Source of the DNA: Tsuneonella sediminis
GTDB lineage: Bacteria > Pseudomonadota > Alphaproteobacteria > Sphingomonadales > Sphingomonadaceae
Direction: 5' to 3'
NCBI RefSeq assembly: GCF_051912845.1
Contig: NZ_JBNCBU010000001.1
Coordinates: 1,488,001 to 1,552,000 of the forward strand
Length of the DNA: 64,000 nucleotides
The notes under the pieces were generated by a model, which had not been told where the DNA came from, did not search any database, and saw only the letters and a list, made by a program, of their open reading frames with translations. The position numbers and the translations under genes were made by a program. Of this stretch, positions 1-7,529 are shown piece after piece. Each line of letters starts with the position of its first letter. Position 1 is the stretch's first letter.

Positions 1-1132
1 GGGCGCCGAATGGGTGCGCGAGTACGCCCGCCGTCATCCGGATTGCCGGATCGCCCTCGTCGGCGCGTCGCTGGGCGAAGTGCGCAGCGTGATGGTCGAG
101 GGGGAAAGCGGCCTGCTCGCTGTCTGCCCGCCGGAAAACCTGCCGGTGTTCGAGCCCTCGCTCAAACGGCTGAGCTGGGGAAACGGGGCGCAAGCCTTTC
201 TATATTCGGCCGCCGAGCCAGAATCGCTGCGCGGACCGCAGCATGAAATCTGCTGGGCCGACGAGCTGGGCAAGTGGGAGACGGTCTCGAACCGCGCCCA
301 GCGCGCCTGGGACAACCTGCTGCTCGGCCTGCGCCTGGGCGAACGGCCGCGCGTGTGCGTCACCACGACGCCCCGCAGCGTGCCCCTGATGCGCGCGCTG
401 TTTGAAGGACGGGAGGACGGGTCGGTTGCCGTTTCCGGCGGCACCAGCCTCGACAACGCCTACAACCTGCCCTCGCGGTACGTGGCCGACATGAGCCGGC
501 TCTATCGCGGCAGCGCGCTGGGGCGTCAGGAAATCCATGGCGAGTTGATCGAGGAGGTCGAAGGCGCATTGTGGAGCCGCGCGCTGCTCGAACGCTGCCG
601 TGCGGATGGCACGCAGGAGCCGGTGCGCACGCGCACCGTGGTCGGGATCGATCCGCCTGCCGGGGAACGGGGCGACGCCTGCGGGATCGTCGTCGCCGCC
701 CTGCTCGAGGACGGCAACGCTATCGTGCTCGCCGACGCGAGCGTGGAAAAGGCAAGTCCGGAACGCTGGGCGCGCGTCGCGGCCAGCACGGCGCGCGCCT
801 GGCAAGTCGACCGGGTTGTCGCCGAAGCCAACCAGGGCGGCGCGATGGTCCGCGCCGTCCTGCGGGCAGCCGACGAAGTGCTGCCCGTCACGCTCGTCCA
901 CGCTTCGAGAGGTAAGGTCGCACGGGCCGAGCCGGTCGCCGCGCTGTACGAGAGCGGCCGGGTGAAGCACGCCGCCATGTTCGCGCAGCTGGAGGACCAG
1001 ATGTGCGGGCTGTTGGCAGGTGGCCGCTACGAAGGCCCGGGCCGCTCGCCCGATCGCGCCGACGCGCTGGTCTGGGCGCTGACCGACCTGATGCTGGGCC
1101 GGATAAAGGGGCCAAAGGTACGCGCGCTCTAG
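1..1132 (+). CDS. terL: GTA large terminase (5' end outside window)
   Basis: DNA-packaging motor: the ATPase drives DNA into the head and the nuclease cuts it headful by headful. The reading frame is open from base 2, before the first possible start (GTG at 14), so the gene begins upstream and the Walker A part is not visible. What remains (about 376 aa) shows the ATPase Walker B-like stretch CWADELGKW near 243-280 and a C-terminal RNase H-like nuclease with acidic residues in VVGIDPPAGERGD, VAEANQGG and SPDRADALVWAL. This matches the family (DNA-packaging protein, RcGTA gp2 type). It is followed by portal and prohead protease genes in canonical order, so assignment is firm; only the true start is unknown. 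Confidence 0.93.
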   Translation, partial: GAEWVREYARRHPDCRIALVGASLGEVRSVMVEGESGLLAVCPPENLPVFEPSLKRLSWGNGAQAFLYSAAEPESLRGPQHEICWADELGKWETVSNRAQRAWDNLLLGLRLGERPRVCVTTTPRSVPLMRALFEGREDGSVAVSGGTSLDNAYNLPSRYVADMSRLYRGSALGRQEIHGELIEEVEGALWSRALLERCRADGTQEPVRTRTVVGIDPPAGERGDACGIVVAALLEDGNAIVLADASVEKASPERWARVAASTARAWQVDRVVAEANQGGAMVRAVLRAADEVLPVTLVHASRGKVARAEPVAALYESGRVKHAAMFAQLEDQMCGLLAGGRYEGPGRSPDRADALVWALTDLMLGRIKGPKVRAL

Positions 1133-1203
1133 TCGGCGCCCGGTGCCGCAATTCCGCCCGGTCAGGGCGCCTCCCCATCGGAGAGGACAGGAAAGGAACA
1201 TCG

Positions 1204-2349
1204 ATGTCCCTGCTTGAAACGCTTGCTTCCGCCTTCAAGGGCGGGGGCGAGCCCGGTCGTGTGCCGATCAGCCGCGGCTTCGTCTCGCCGTGGGCGAACG
1301 CGTTCGAACCCGGCCCGCCGCCGTACGAATACGCGCGATCGGTGCGCCAGGCCTATCTCGACAATCCGGTCGCCCAGCGCAGCGTGCGGCTGGTCGCCGA
1401 AGGGGTGGCGTCGGCCCCGCTGCAGCCAGGCGACGCCAGGCTGGCGGCGCTCGTGACGGCGACGAGCGCGGGGCAGTCGCTGCTCGAAACCCTCGCCAGC
1501 CAGCTCGTGCTCCACGGAAATGCTTTCGTGCAGGTGATGAAGGATGCCGCCGGCAGGCCGGTCGAACTGTTCGCGCTGAGGCCTGAACGGATGAGCGTCA
1601 TCGCCGGCCCGGACGGATGGCCGACCGCATTCGCTTACCGGCTCGCTGACCGGTCGCTGACGATCCCGCTCGAGGACGAGGAGGGGTGGCCGAACCTCGT
1701 CCACCTCAAGGGCTTCCACCCGGCGGATGATCACTACGGCGCCGGGTGCCTTGCCGCCGCGGAGCAGGCGGTGGCAATCCATAACGCGGCCTCCCGGTGG
1801 AACCGGGCGCTGCTCGAGAACGCAGCGCGGCCCTCCGGTGCGCTGGTGTTCGATCCCGGCGACGGCGGCGCGCTGTCACCCGACCAGTTCGACCGGTTGA
1901 AGGCGGAACTTGCCGGGGCATACGCCGGAGCGGGCAATGCTGGGCGTCCGATGCTGCTCGAAGGCGGGCTCAAGTGGCAGTCGATGGCGATGACCCCGGC
2001 GGACATGGACTTCGCCGCGCTCAAGGCCGCCGCGGCGCGCGACATCGCGCTCGCGTTCGGGGTGCCGCCGATGCTGCTCGGCCTCCCGGGTGACGCGACC
2101 TACGCCAACTACCGCGAGGCGAACCGCGCGCTCTGGCGGCTTACCCTCCTGCCGCTGGCCGACAAGATCCTCGGAGGAATCTCCGAAGCGCTCGGCTCGT
2201 GGTTCGGCGGCGCGAGACTCGCGGTCGACCTCGACCGGGTGCCCGCGCTCGCGGAGGACCGCGAGAAGCTCTGGGCCCAGGTGTCGGCGGCTGATTTCCT
2301 GCAGCCGGAGGAGAAGCGGCGGCTGCTCAACATCGGAGACGGCGGATGA
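1204..2349 (+). CDS. GTA portal protein (HK97 family)
   Basis: Dodecameric ring at the head vertex through which DNA enters and leaves; RcGTA gp3 type, 381 aa. The N-terminus carries the typical phage portal run ending in DNPVAQRSVRLVAEGVAS, then LETLASQLVLHGNAFVQV, and the C-terminal clip/stem region has FGVPPMLLGLPGDATYANY and ADKILGGISEALGSWF. I use the ATG at 1204 because GAGGACAGGAAAGGA lies just upstream; the frame is open further 5' but only as an overlap with the terminase. The stop overlaps the next ATG (ATGA, 2346-2349), indicating coupled translation. Confidence 0.95.
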   Translation: MSLLETLASAFKGGGEPGRVPISRGFVSPWANAFEPGPPPYEYARSVRQAYLDNPVAQRSVRLVAEGVASAPLQPGDARLAALVTATSAGQSLLETLASQLVLHGNAFVQVMKDAAGRPVELFALRPERMSVIAGPDGWPTAFAYRLADRSLTIPLEDEEGWPNLVHLKGFHPADDHYGAGCLAAAEQAVAIHNAASRWNRALLENAARPSGALVFDPGDGGALSPDQFDRLKAELAGAYAGAGNAGRPMLLEGGLKWQSMAMTPADMDFAALKAAAARDIALAFGVPPMLLGLPGDATYANYREANRALWRLTLLPLADKILGGISEALGSWFGGARLAVDLDRVPALAEDREKLWAQVSAADFLQPEEKRRLLNIGDGG

Positions 2350-2654
2350 CCCGTGAAGAGATGCTTGCGCGCCTGATCGCGCAGGCCGCGGCCGAGGGCA
2401 GTGACCTTGTCACCCTGCGCGCGATCGTCGAGGAAGCGAGCGAGGTTGGCGCATTGCGCGTGCTCGGCCGGCTCGGCCTTGGCGATGCAAGCGCGCAGGA
2501 CGACATCGACGAGCTTCGCGACCTGCTCGCCGCGTGGCGCGCCGCGAAGGCGAGTGCGTGGAAGGCCGCGGTCGAATGGCTGGTCCGCGGTCTGCTCGCC
2601 CTGCTCCTGATCGGCATTGCGGTGCGCATCGGTGCACTGGGACTGCTCCGGTGA
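2346..2654 (+). CDS. DUF6127-type small membrane protein of the GTA cluster
   Basis: 102-aa protein between portal and protease. Residues 1-75 are helical and charged (EEASEVGALRVLGRLGL, then IDELRDLLAAW); residues about 78-98 form one hydrophobic segment (LLALLLIGIAVRIGALGLL), so it is probably a single-pass membrane protein. It resembles the DUF6127 family that I know from sphingomonad GTA-like clusters; its function is not established. Position corresponds to the small unassigned gene between portal and protease of RcGTA. It starts inside the portal stop (ATGA) and its own stop overlaps the protease GTG (GTGA), so it is translated with the head genes. Confidence 0.8.
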   Translation: MTREEMLARLIAQAAAEGSDLVTLRAIVEEASEVGALRVLGRLGLGDASAQDDIDELRDLLAAWRAAKASAWKAAVEWLVRGLLALLLIGIAVRIGALGLLR

Positions 2655-3061
2655 AGGCCCTGCGCTTTGCGGGATATGCCGCGCTTTTCGATCGCCCCGA
2701 CGCTGCGCGCGACACGATCCGCCAGGGAGCCTTCGCGCGGACACTGGCCGAGCGCCGCGAACCACTTCCCCTGTTCTGGCAGCACCGCCCCGATCAGCGG
2801 ATTGGCTGGATCGAGGTGGCAGCCGAGGACCTGCGGGGGCTGCGTGTCATCGGGACGATTGATAACCCCGATGGCCTAGCTGGCGTAAGTTTGCGTGCCA
2901 ATGCGGCTAGTGGATTGAGTTTCGGCTACCGCGCCCGCGCCGCCCGGCATTCCCCGTCGGGCCGCCTTCTGAAGGACGTCGACCTCGTCGAGGTCAGCCT
3001 CGTCACCCACCCGCTCCAGCACGGGGCACGGGTGCATTTCATTGACCCCGAAGAAAGGTAG
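2651..3061 (+). CDS. HK97-type prohead protease (S78)
   Basis: Serine protease that matures the capsid by removing the capsid protein's N-terminal scaffold domain; RcGTA gp4 type, 136 aa. FAGYAALFDRPDAARDTI and GAFARTL at the N-terminus, the catalytic His in LPLFWQHRPDQRIG, the Ser in ANAASGLSFGYRAR, and the conserved DVDLVEVSLVTHP strand near the end are all visible and in family order. The GTG start at 2651 overlaps the preceding stop (GTGA); a longer open frame upstream only antisense-shadows the previous gene. Compact length is usual for GTA proteases. Confidence 0.93.
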   Translation: MKALRFAGYAALFDRPDAARDTIRQGAFARTLAERREPLPLFWQHRPDQRIGWIEVAAEDLRGLRVIGTIDNPDGLAGVSLRANAASGLSFGYRARAARHSPSGRLLKDVDLVEVSLVTHPLQHGARVHFIDPEER

Positions 3062-3062
3062 A

Positions 3063-4214
3063 ATGCCCATGGATACCCTCGTTACCCCTTCCGCCGCGGC
3101 GGACCAGCTCGAGCAGAGCTTCGACATCGTCGCCCGGCAGGACGCGGCCGAGACCGAGATCAAGGCCCTGCGCACGGATGTCGAGGAGGTAAAAAGCCGC
3201 CTCGACCGGGTCGGCCGCGCGGCCCAGCGCCCCGCGATCGGCTCCGAAACCGCCAACCCGGAGGTGAAGGGCTTCGTCGACGGGTACCTCCGCACGGGCC
3301 GCACCACCGAGCTGAAGTCGTTGACCACCGCGATCCCGTCGGACGGCGGGTATGCCGTCCCGCGCGAGATTGACGCGATGATCGTCCGCGAGCTGGTCGA
3401 GATCAGCCCGATCCGCTCCATTGCGCAGGTCGTCCAGACCGGATCGTCGGGGTACCGCAAGCTCGTTTCCACCGGCGGCACCGCTTCGGGCTGGGTCAGC
3501 GAGACCACCGGCCGGCCCGAAACAGACACTCCGACGTTTGCGGAGATCGCCCCGCCCTCGGGCGAGCTCTACGCCAACCCGGCGGCGAGCCAGGCGATGC
3601 TCGACGATGCCGCGTTCGATCTCGAGAGCTGGCTCGCGAGCGAGATCGCGATGGAATTCGCCCGCGCCGAGGGCGCGGCGTTCGTCGGCGGCAGCGGCAT
3701 CGACATGCCGCAGGGCTTCCTCACCGCCCCGGTATCGGTAATCGGCGACGGCGCCCGGCCGTTCGGAACGCTGCAATACGTCGGTACCGGGGATGCCGCC
3801 GGGTTCGGCGCCGCCCCCGAATCCAAGCTGATCGACCTCGTTCACACGATGAAGGCCGGGCACCGCCAGGGCGCGAGCTGGGTTATGAACTCGGCGACGC
3901 TCAGCGAAGTGCGCAAGCTCAAGACGGCCGACGGCGCGTTCCTGTGGCAGCCGGGACTGGTCGAGGGCCAGCCCGACCGTCTGCTCGGCTATCCGGTTGT
4001 CGAGGCCGAGGACATGCCCGACATCGCCACCGGGGCATTTCCCATCGCCTTCGGCAACTTCCGCGCGGGCTACCTCATCACCGAGCGATCGGCGACCAGC
4101 ATCCTGCGCGATCCGTTCACGCACAAGCCGTTCGTGCACTTCTACGCCTGCCGTCGCATCGGCGGCCAGGTGCTCGACAGCGCCGCGATCAAGCTCCTGC
4201 GCATCGAGGCCTGA
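3063..4214 (+). CDS. GTA major capsid protein (HK97 fold)
   Basis: Main shell protein, RcGTA gp5 type, about 383 aa. Residues about 10-55 are a coiled-coil delta domain (QLEQSFDIVARQDAAETEI, then LRTDVEEVKSRLDRVG) that the upstream protease should remove. The HK97 core follows: IPSDGGYAVPREIDAMIV, ISPIRSIAQVV, SGWVSETTGRPETDTPTF, YANPAASQAMLDDAAFDLE, then ESKLIDLVHTMKAGHRQG and LLGYPVVEAEDMPD, ending in HFYACRRIGGQVLDSAAI. Two ATGs (3063, 3069) follow the GAAAGG ribosome site at 3053-3058; either is possible. A strong hairpin follows the gene at 4273. Confidence 0.95.
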   Translation: MPMDTLVTPSAAADQLEQSFDIVARQDAAETEIKALRTDVEEVKSRLDRVGRAAQRPAIGSETANPEVKGFVDGYLRTGRTTELKSLTTAIPSDGGYAVPREIDAMIVRELVEISPIRSIAQVVQTGSSGYRKLVSTGGTASGWVSETTGRPETDTPTFAEIAPPSGELYANPAASQAMLDDAAFDLESWLASEIAMEFARAEGAAFVGGSGIDMPQGFLTAPVSVIGDGARPFGTLQYVGTGDAAGFGAAPESKLIDLVHTMKAGHRQGASWVMNSATLSEVRKLKTADGAFLWQPGLVEGQPDRLLGYPVVEAEDMPDIATGAFPIAFGNFRAGYLITERSATSILRDPFTHKPFVHFYACRRIGGQVLDSAAIKLLRIEA

Positions 4215-4272
4215 CGCCTCGCGTCTCGGCCCCGGCTCGTCCCCCGGATCGGGGAGCCTGGCCGATCCCTAT

Positions 4273-4314
4273 CCCGCGCCGGGCTCCCCCTTGCCCGGCG
4301 CGGGACCCCTTTTG
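4273..4314 (+). terminator. Rho-independent-type hairpin after the capsid gene
   Basis: Perfect 12-bp G+C stem (CCCGCGCCGGGC at 4273-4284 with its complement at 4293-4304), 8-base loop, then ACCCCTTTT. It lies in the only sizeable gap (125 bases) of the structural cluster, directly after the major capsid gene. It may act as a partial terminator or 3' stabiliser so that capsid mRNA exceeds that of the tail genes. Confidence 0.7.
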
Positions 4315-4338
4315 TGTCAGACCTGACGGAGACCGCCC

Positions 4339-4881
4339 ATGCAGCGGACCATAGTCGTGCCCGCTGAATTGCCCGGCGCGGCGCTAGACGAGCTGAAACA
4401 GTGGCTGGCCGTTCGTTCGTCGACCGACGATGCGGCGCTGACCGCGCTCCTGCGTACCGCGCTCGAGACGTGCGAGGCCTTTACCGGGTCCGTGCCGATC
4501 GCGTGCCTGTGCGAAGAGATACTCCCCGCTTCAGCCGACTGGCGCTCACTGGCCGCGCGCCCGGTCGTCGCGATTTCGGGACTCGAAGGCATTCCCGCCG
4601 AGGGCGGCCGTTTCACGCTGGCCCCCGATGCCTATGAAATCGAACTCGAGGCCGACGGCACCGGACGCGTCCGCGTGACCCGCCAGGGCAGCGCCGGGCG
4701 AGTGGCGGCCCGATTCACCGCCGGCCTCGCCCCGACATGGGAACTGCTTCCCGAAAGCTTGCGCCACGGTATCGTCCGGCTCGCCGCGCATCACTGGCGC
4801 GTGCGCGATACCGCCGTCGATACGGGACCGCCCGCCGCCATCGCCGCGCTCTGGCGCCCGTGGCGCAGGATGCGGCTGTGA
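4339..4881 (+). CDS. GTA head-tail adaptor (phiE125 gp8-like)
   Basis: 180-aa connector protein that docks under the portal, the RcGTA gp6 position. It has the helical N-terminal half of this family (ALDELKQWLAVRSSTDDAAL, LLRTALETCEAFTG) followed by a beta-rich insertion and a C-terminal helix with LPESLRHGIVRLAAHHWRVRD. Length is close to the family norm (about 190-200 aa). ATG at 4339 follows the terminator hairpin with a GACGGAGACC ribosome site. The stop TGA overlaps the GTG of the next short gene. Confidence 0.85.
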   Translation: MQRTIVVPAELPGAALDELKQWLAVRSSTDDAALTALLRTALETCEAFTGSVPIACLCEEILPASADWRSLAARPVVAISGLEGIPAEGGRFTLAPDAYEIELEADGTGRVRVTRQGSAGRVAARFTAGLAPTWELLPESLRHGIVRLAAHHWRVRDTAVDTGPPAAIAALWRPWRRMRL

Positions 4882-5048
4882 TCCGCGCCCGGACCAGTCC
4901 GTCCGCCGCCTCGTTCGTCGCGCGTCTCGCCAGAAAGGCGCAGCTTGCCGGAAAGGCGCAGGCCGAGATGCGTGTGCGCGCCGCGCGCGGAAACCCCGCC
5001 CGCTGGCGCATGGCCAGGCTTCTCTGGCCGCTGTTCGGAGATCGCTAG
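4878..5048 (+). CDS. Small basic protein between adaptor and tail terminator
   Basis: 56-aa protein starting at a GTG that overlaps the adaptor stop (GTGA, 4878-4881) and ending one base before the next ATG. It is very basic: roughly a quarter of its residues are Arg or Lys (RARTSPSAASFVARLARKAQ, RVRAARGNPARWRMARL). It occupies the slot where RcGTA encodes its stopper (gp7, about twice as long), but I see no recognisable stopper domain. The tight coupling supports a real gene; the function is unknown. A nucleic-acid or capsid-surface contact would fit the charge but is inference. Confidence 0.7.
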   Translation: MIRARTSPSAASFVARLARKAQLAGKAQAEMRVRAARGNPARWRMARLLWPLFGDR

Positions 5049-5444
5049 ATGGAACCGCTCCTGCGCGCCGCGCTGCTCGATTGGCTGCGCGCCGACGAGG
5101 CGCTCGCCGATCTGACCGCCATAGAAGAAGAAGTCCCCGCGCGTGCAACGCCTCCCTGGCTGGCCACGGTCGCCAGCGCGAGCGCCGACTGGTCGGTCAA
5201 GGACCGCCAGGGACGCGAGATCCGCATCGCGCTCGAACTCCACAGCCGCGCCGACGACCCGCGCGCCGACGCCCCGCTGGTGAGCGCGATCGACCGCCGG
5301 GTCGAGGCCCTTTCGCGCCAGCAGGCCGGGTTCGAGGTCGTCTCGATCCGGTTTCTGCGCGCCCGCACCGAAAGACGCCCCGCCAACGCCCGCGCCACCC
5401 TGCTCGAATACCGCTTTCGCTGCCTCGCAGCCCAACCGGAGTGA
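5049..5444 (+). CDS. GTA tail terminator (DUF3168)
   Basis: 131-aa protein of the DUF3168 family, RcGTA gp8 type, which caps the tail tube at its head end. Diagnostic features: MEPLLRAALLDWLRADEAL at the N-terminus, TPPWLATVASASADWSVKD, the RIALELHSRADDPRAD strand and the closing TLLEYRFRC strand. The start immediately follows the preceding stop; five bases separate its stop from the tail tube ATG, consistent with one polycistronic message. Confidence 0.9.
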   Translation: MEPLLRAALLDWLRADEALADLTAIEEEVPARATPPWLATVASASADWSVKDRQGREIRIALELHSRADDPRADAPLVSAIDRRVEALSRQQAGFEVVSIRFLRARTERRPANARATLLEYRFRCLAAQPE

Positions 5445-5449
5445 CCTTC

Positions 5450-5857
5450 ATGACCGCCCAGAAAGGTGCCGCATTCCTCCTCAAGATCGGGGACGGCAAC
5501 GTCCCTGCAACCTATTATACGGTCGCCGGGCTGCGCACGACGCAGCTGTCGATCAACGGCGATCCGGTCGTGATCACCAGCAAGGATTCGGGCGGGTGGC
5601 GCGACCTGCTTTCGGGCGGCGGGAGCCGGTCGGTCTCGGTCAGCGCAGCCGGCATCTTTCTCGGCAGCATAGCCGAGACCAAGATCCGTTCCTACGCGCT
5701 CGACGGCACGATCGAGGAATTCGAGCTCTCGTTCGAGAGCGGCGAGAAGATGCGCGGCAAGTTCCTGGTCCAGCGGCTCGACTATGCCGGGGACTTCAAC
5801 GGCGAGCGAAACTACACGATGCAGCTCGAAAGTTCCGGCCCGGTGGTCTCCACGTGA
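5450..5857 (+). CDS. GTA major tail tube protein (TP901-1 family)
   Basis: 135-aa subunit that stacks as rings to form the tail tube (RcGTA gp9 type). Typical features are the N-terminal AQKGAAFLLKIGDG, the loop AGLRTTQLSINGDPVVITSK, the DSGGWRDLLSGGGSRSVSVS strand and the C-terminal EEFELSFESGEKMRGKFLV / NYTMQLESSG pair found in TP901-1 tail proteins. The ATG at 5450 is chosen over a longer open frame that only shadows the DUF3168 gene. The stop overlaps the next GTG. Confidence 0.92.
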   Translation: MTAQKGAAFLLKIGDGNVPATYYTVAGLRTTQLSINGDPVVITSKDSGGWRDLLSGGGSRSVSVSAAGIFLGSIAETKIRSYALDGTIEEFELSFESGEKMRGKFLVQRLDYAGDFNGERNYTMQLESSGPVVST

Positions 5858-6171
5858 CCCCCCCGGCGAACTGCCTGCGCGGCGAGGCAAGCCTGGTGAT
5901 CGCCGGACGCGCATGCACCTTGCGCCCGTCGTTCGCGGCGCTCGTGGCCGCGGAAGACGAACTGGGTCCCCTGTTCACGCTTGTCGAGCGCGCCGGCTCG
6001 GGCGAACTCAAACTTGCCGAGATGGCAGCCCTGTTCTGGCACTGCCTTGCCGATCGCGACGGCATCGAGCGCGATCAGGTCGGTGAAGCGGTGATCGCAC
6101 ACGGGCTGGCAGCTTGCGCCAGGCCATTACGCGCCCTGCTCGCGGCGATTCTGCAGGGGCGGACGGGGTGA
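5854..6171 (+). CDS. GTA tail assembly protein, gp10 family
   Basis: 105-aa member of the GTA gp10 / Phage_TAC_11 family, thought to chaperone the tape measure. Signature parts are RGEASLVIAGRACTLRPSFAAL near the N-terminus, EDELGPLFTLVERAGSGELKLAEMAALFWHCL in the middle and GEAVIAHGLAACARPLRALL at the end. GTG at 5854 overlaps the tail tube stop. Neighbouring genes keep the RcGTA order, which makes this assignment secure. Confidence 0.88.
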   Translation: MTPPANCLRGEASLVIAGRACTLRPSFAALVAAEDELGPLFTLVERAGSGELKLAEMAALFWHCLADRDGIERDQVGEAVIAHGLAACARPLRALLAAILQGRTG

Positions 6172-6371
6172 ACGACCGTTTCGGCGGCGCGGCGATGTAC
6201 TTGTGCGCGCTCGCCGCCCGCGCGCTCGGCTGGCGGCCCGACGAATTCTGGGCCGCGACGCCTGCGGAACTGGCCGCGTGCCTCGCCGATCCCGCCGCCC
6301 CTGCCGCAGCGCCGTTGGGGCGCTGCGACCTTCAACGCCTGATGGAAAGCGACCCCGATGGACACGGTTGA
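6168..6371 (+). CDS. GTA tail assembly chaperone (Phage_TAC_6-like)
   Basis: 67-aa protein beginning at a GTG that overlaps the preceding stop (GTGA). The sequence NDRFGGAAMYLCALAARALGW, then RPDEFWAATPAELAA matches the short tail assembly chaperones that sit between gp10 and the tape measure in GTA clusters; the pattern GW(x)P-EFW-ATP-EL is the recognisable core. Its last 14 bases overlap the start of the tape measure gene. Confidence 0.82.
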   Translation: MNDRFGGAAMYLCALAARALGWRPDEFWAATPAELAACLADPAAPAAAPLGRCDLQRLMESDPDGHG

Positions 6372-6930
6372 CGAACTGCTGGTCGAAGTGCGCGCGAGCA
6401 CGCAGGGCTTCGCCAGCGACATCGCGGCGATGCGCGCAAGTTTCGACGGCACGCTGGTCGATGGCTTCGAACGTGCAGGCCAGGTGCTCGAACGCGGGTT
6501 GCTGTCGGCGCTCCGGCGCGGCAGCCTGGGGTTCGACGACCTCAAGCGGATTGCCCTTTCCACGCTCGACCAGATCGCCGCGCAGGCGCTTCATCTTGGC
6601 TTCGACAAGCTGTTCGGAGGCGGCACCGCGCCCAGCGGGGGCCTCGGTGGCGGTATTGGTGGTATACTCGGCAGTCTTCTTGGCATTCCGGGCCGCGCGA
6701 CCGGTGGTCCGGTGAGCCCCGGGCGGCCGTATCTGGTCGGGGAGCGCGGACCCGAGATGTTCGTCCCCACGAGCGCCGGCCGGGTCGAGCCGGGCGCCGC
6801 ATTCCGGCCGCGCGACGTACGGGTCGCGATTTCGCTCAACGCGCCGCGAGGCAGTGCCGCCCCCCAGTCGCTCGAACGATCGAGCCGCCAGGTGGCCAGC
6901 GCCATCCGGCGGACGCTGATGGAGTTCTGA
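6358..6930 (+). CDS. GTA tape measure protein (short)
   Basis: 190-aa RcGTA gp11-like protein that sets tail length; GTA tails are short, and so is this protein. Residues 1-90 are helical and amphipathic (TVDELLVEVRASTQGFASDI, LLSALRRGSLGFDDLKRIAL, LDQIAAQALHLGFDKLFGGG). A glycine-rich hydrophobic centre follows (LGGGIGGILGSLLGIPG), then the conserved RATGGPVSPGRPYLVGERG / PEMFVPTSAGRVEP motif. The ATG at 6358 lies inside the end of the previous gene. Function in tail length is family knowledge; the motif set is seen directly. Confidence 0.9.
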   Translation: MDTVDELLVEVRASTQGFASDIAAMRASFDGTLVDGFERAGQVLERGLLSALRRGSLGFDDLKRIALSTLDQIAAQALHLGFDKLFGGGTAPSGGLGGGIGGILGSLLGIPGRATGGPVSPGRPYLVGERGPEMFVPTSAGRVEPGAAFRPRDVRVAISLNAPRGSAAPQSLERSSRQVASAIRRTLMEF

Positions 6931-6934
6931 CGTC

Positions 6935-7516
6935 ATGGCATTCTGGCTGGCGAAGGAGCGCCGGGGGCAGGACAGCGACTGGATCCAGCGGTTCGATCCG
7001 CGCTTCTGGACGGTCAATTTCCCGCGCCCGATGATGGCCTCGGTGGTCACGACCGGCCCGGATTCGCTGCGGGTGGAGTGCGAGTTCCATCACGCGGGCG
7101 AACTCGCAGGCCTGATCTGGGCGAGCGAGGACACGCACGACCATCCGCTCGCCGCCTATGCAACGAACCGCGACTATTCGCGAACGACGCTGTCGTTTCG
7201 CTGGCGCTCTTCGGGAGTGATTGCGCTCGACGCGGTCAACGGCCCTACACTCACCATCGAGGGACGCGACATGACGGGGGCGACGCGGACCTGGTTCGTC
7301 CGGCTGTGGAACTACGCCGAGGGCGCGCCCGATAACGCGGCCGTCACCCTGCCGTTTTCCGCGCTTGAAAGCGGCTTCGAACTTCCCGGCGAGGCGATTC
7401 ACCCCGCGGACGTCGATCGCATGTTCATCAGCCTCGTGCCGCCGGGATACGTGCCCGACAGCGGGGACCCCCTGCCCGCCCGCGCGATGGGTCGAGTTGT
7501 CGAGCATCAACTGTGA
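6935..7516 (+). CDS. N-terminal part of GTA distal tail protein, cut by frameshift
   Basis: 193-aa open frame beginning FWLAKERRGQDSDWIQRFDP, then FWTVNFPRPMMASVVTTGPD. This is the N-terminal domain of long (about 770 aa) sphingomonad GTA tail proteins that end in DUF2460. Homology-like sequence runs to DRMFISLVPPGYVPDSGDPLP; the last dozen codons (to the TGA at 7514-7516) look unrelated. From 7488 the +1-shifted frame resumes with WVELSSINCDGDRAMLEIGD, which is the expected continuation. Removing one base near 7486-7488 would join both parts. Thus this looks like one gene with a one-base insertion (or a sequencing error), not two natural genes. Confidence 0.75.
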   Translation: MAFWLAKERRGQDSDWIQRFDPRFWTVNFPRPMMASVVTTGPDSLRVECEFHHAGELAGLIWASEDTHDHPLAAYATNRDYSRTTLSFRWRSSGVIALDAVNGPTLTIEGRDMTGATRTWFVRLWNYAEGAPDNAAVTLPFSALESGFELPGEAIHPADVDRMFISLVPPGYVPDSGDPLPARAMGRVVEHQL

Positions 7517-7529
7517 TGGCGACCGCGCG

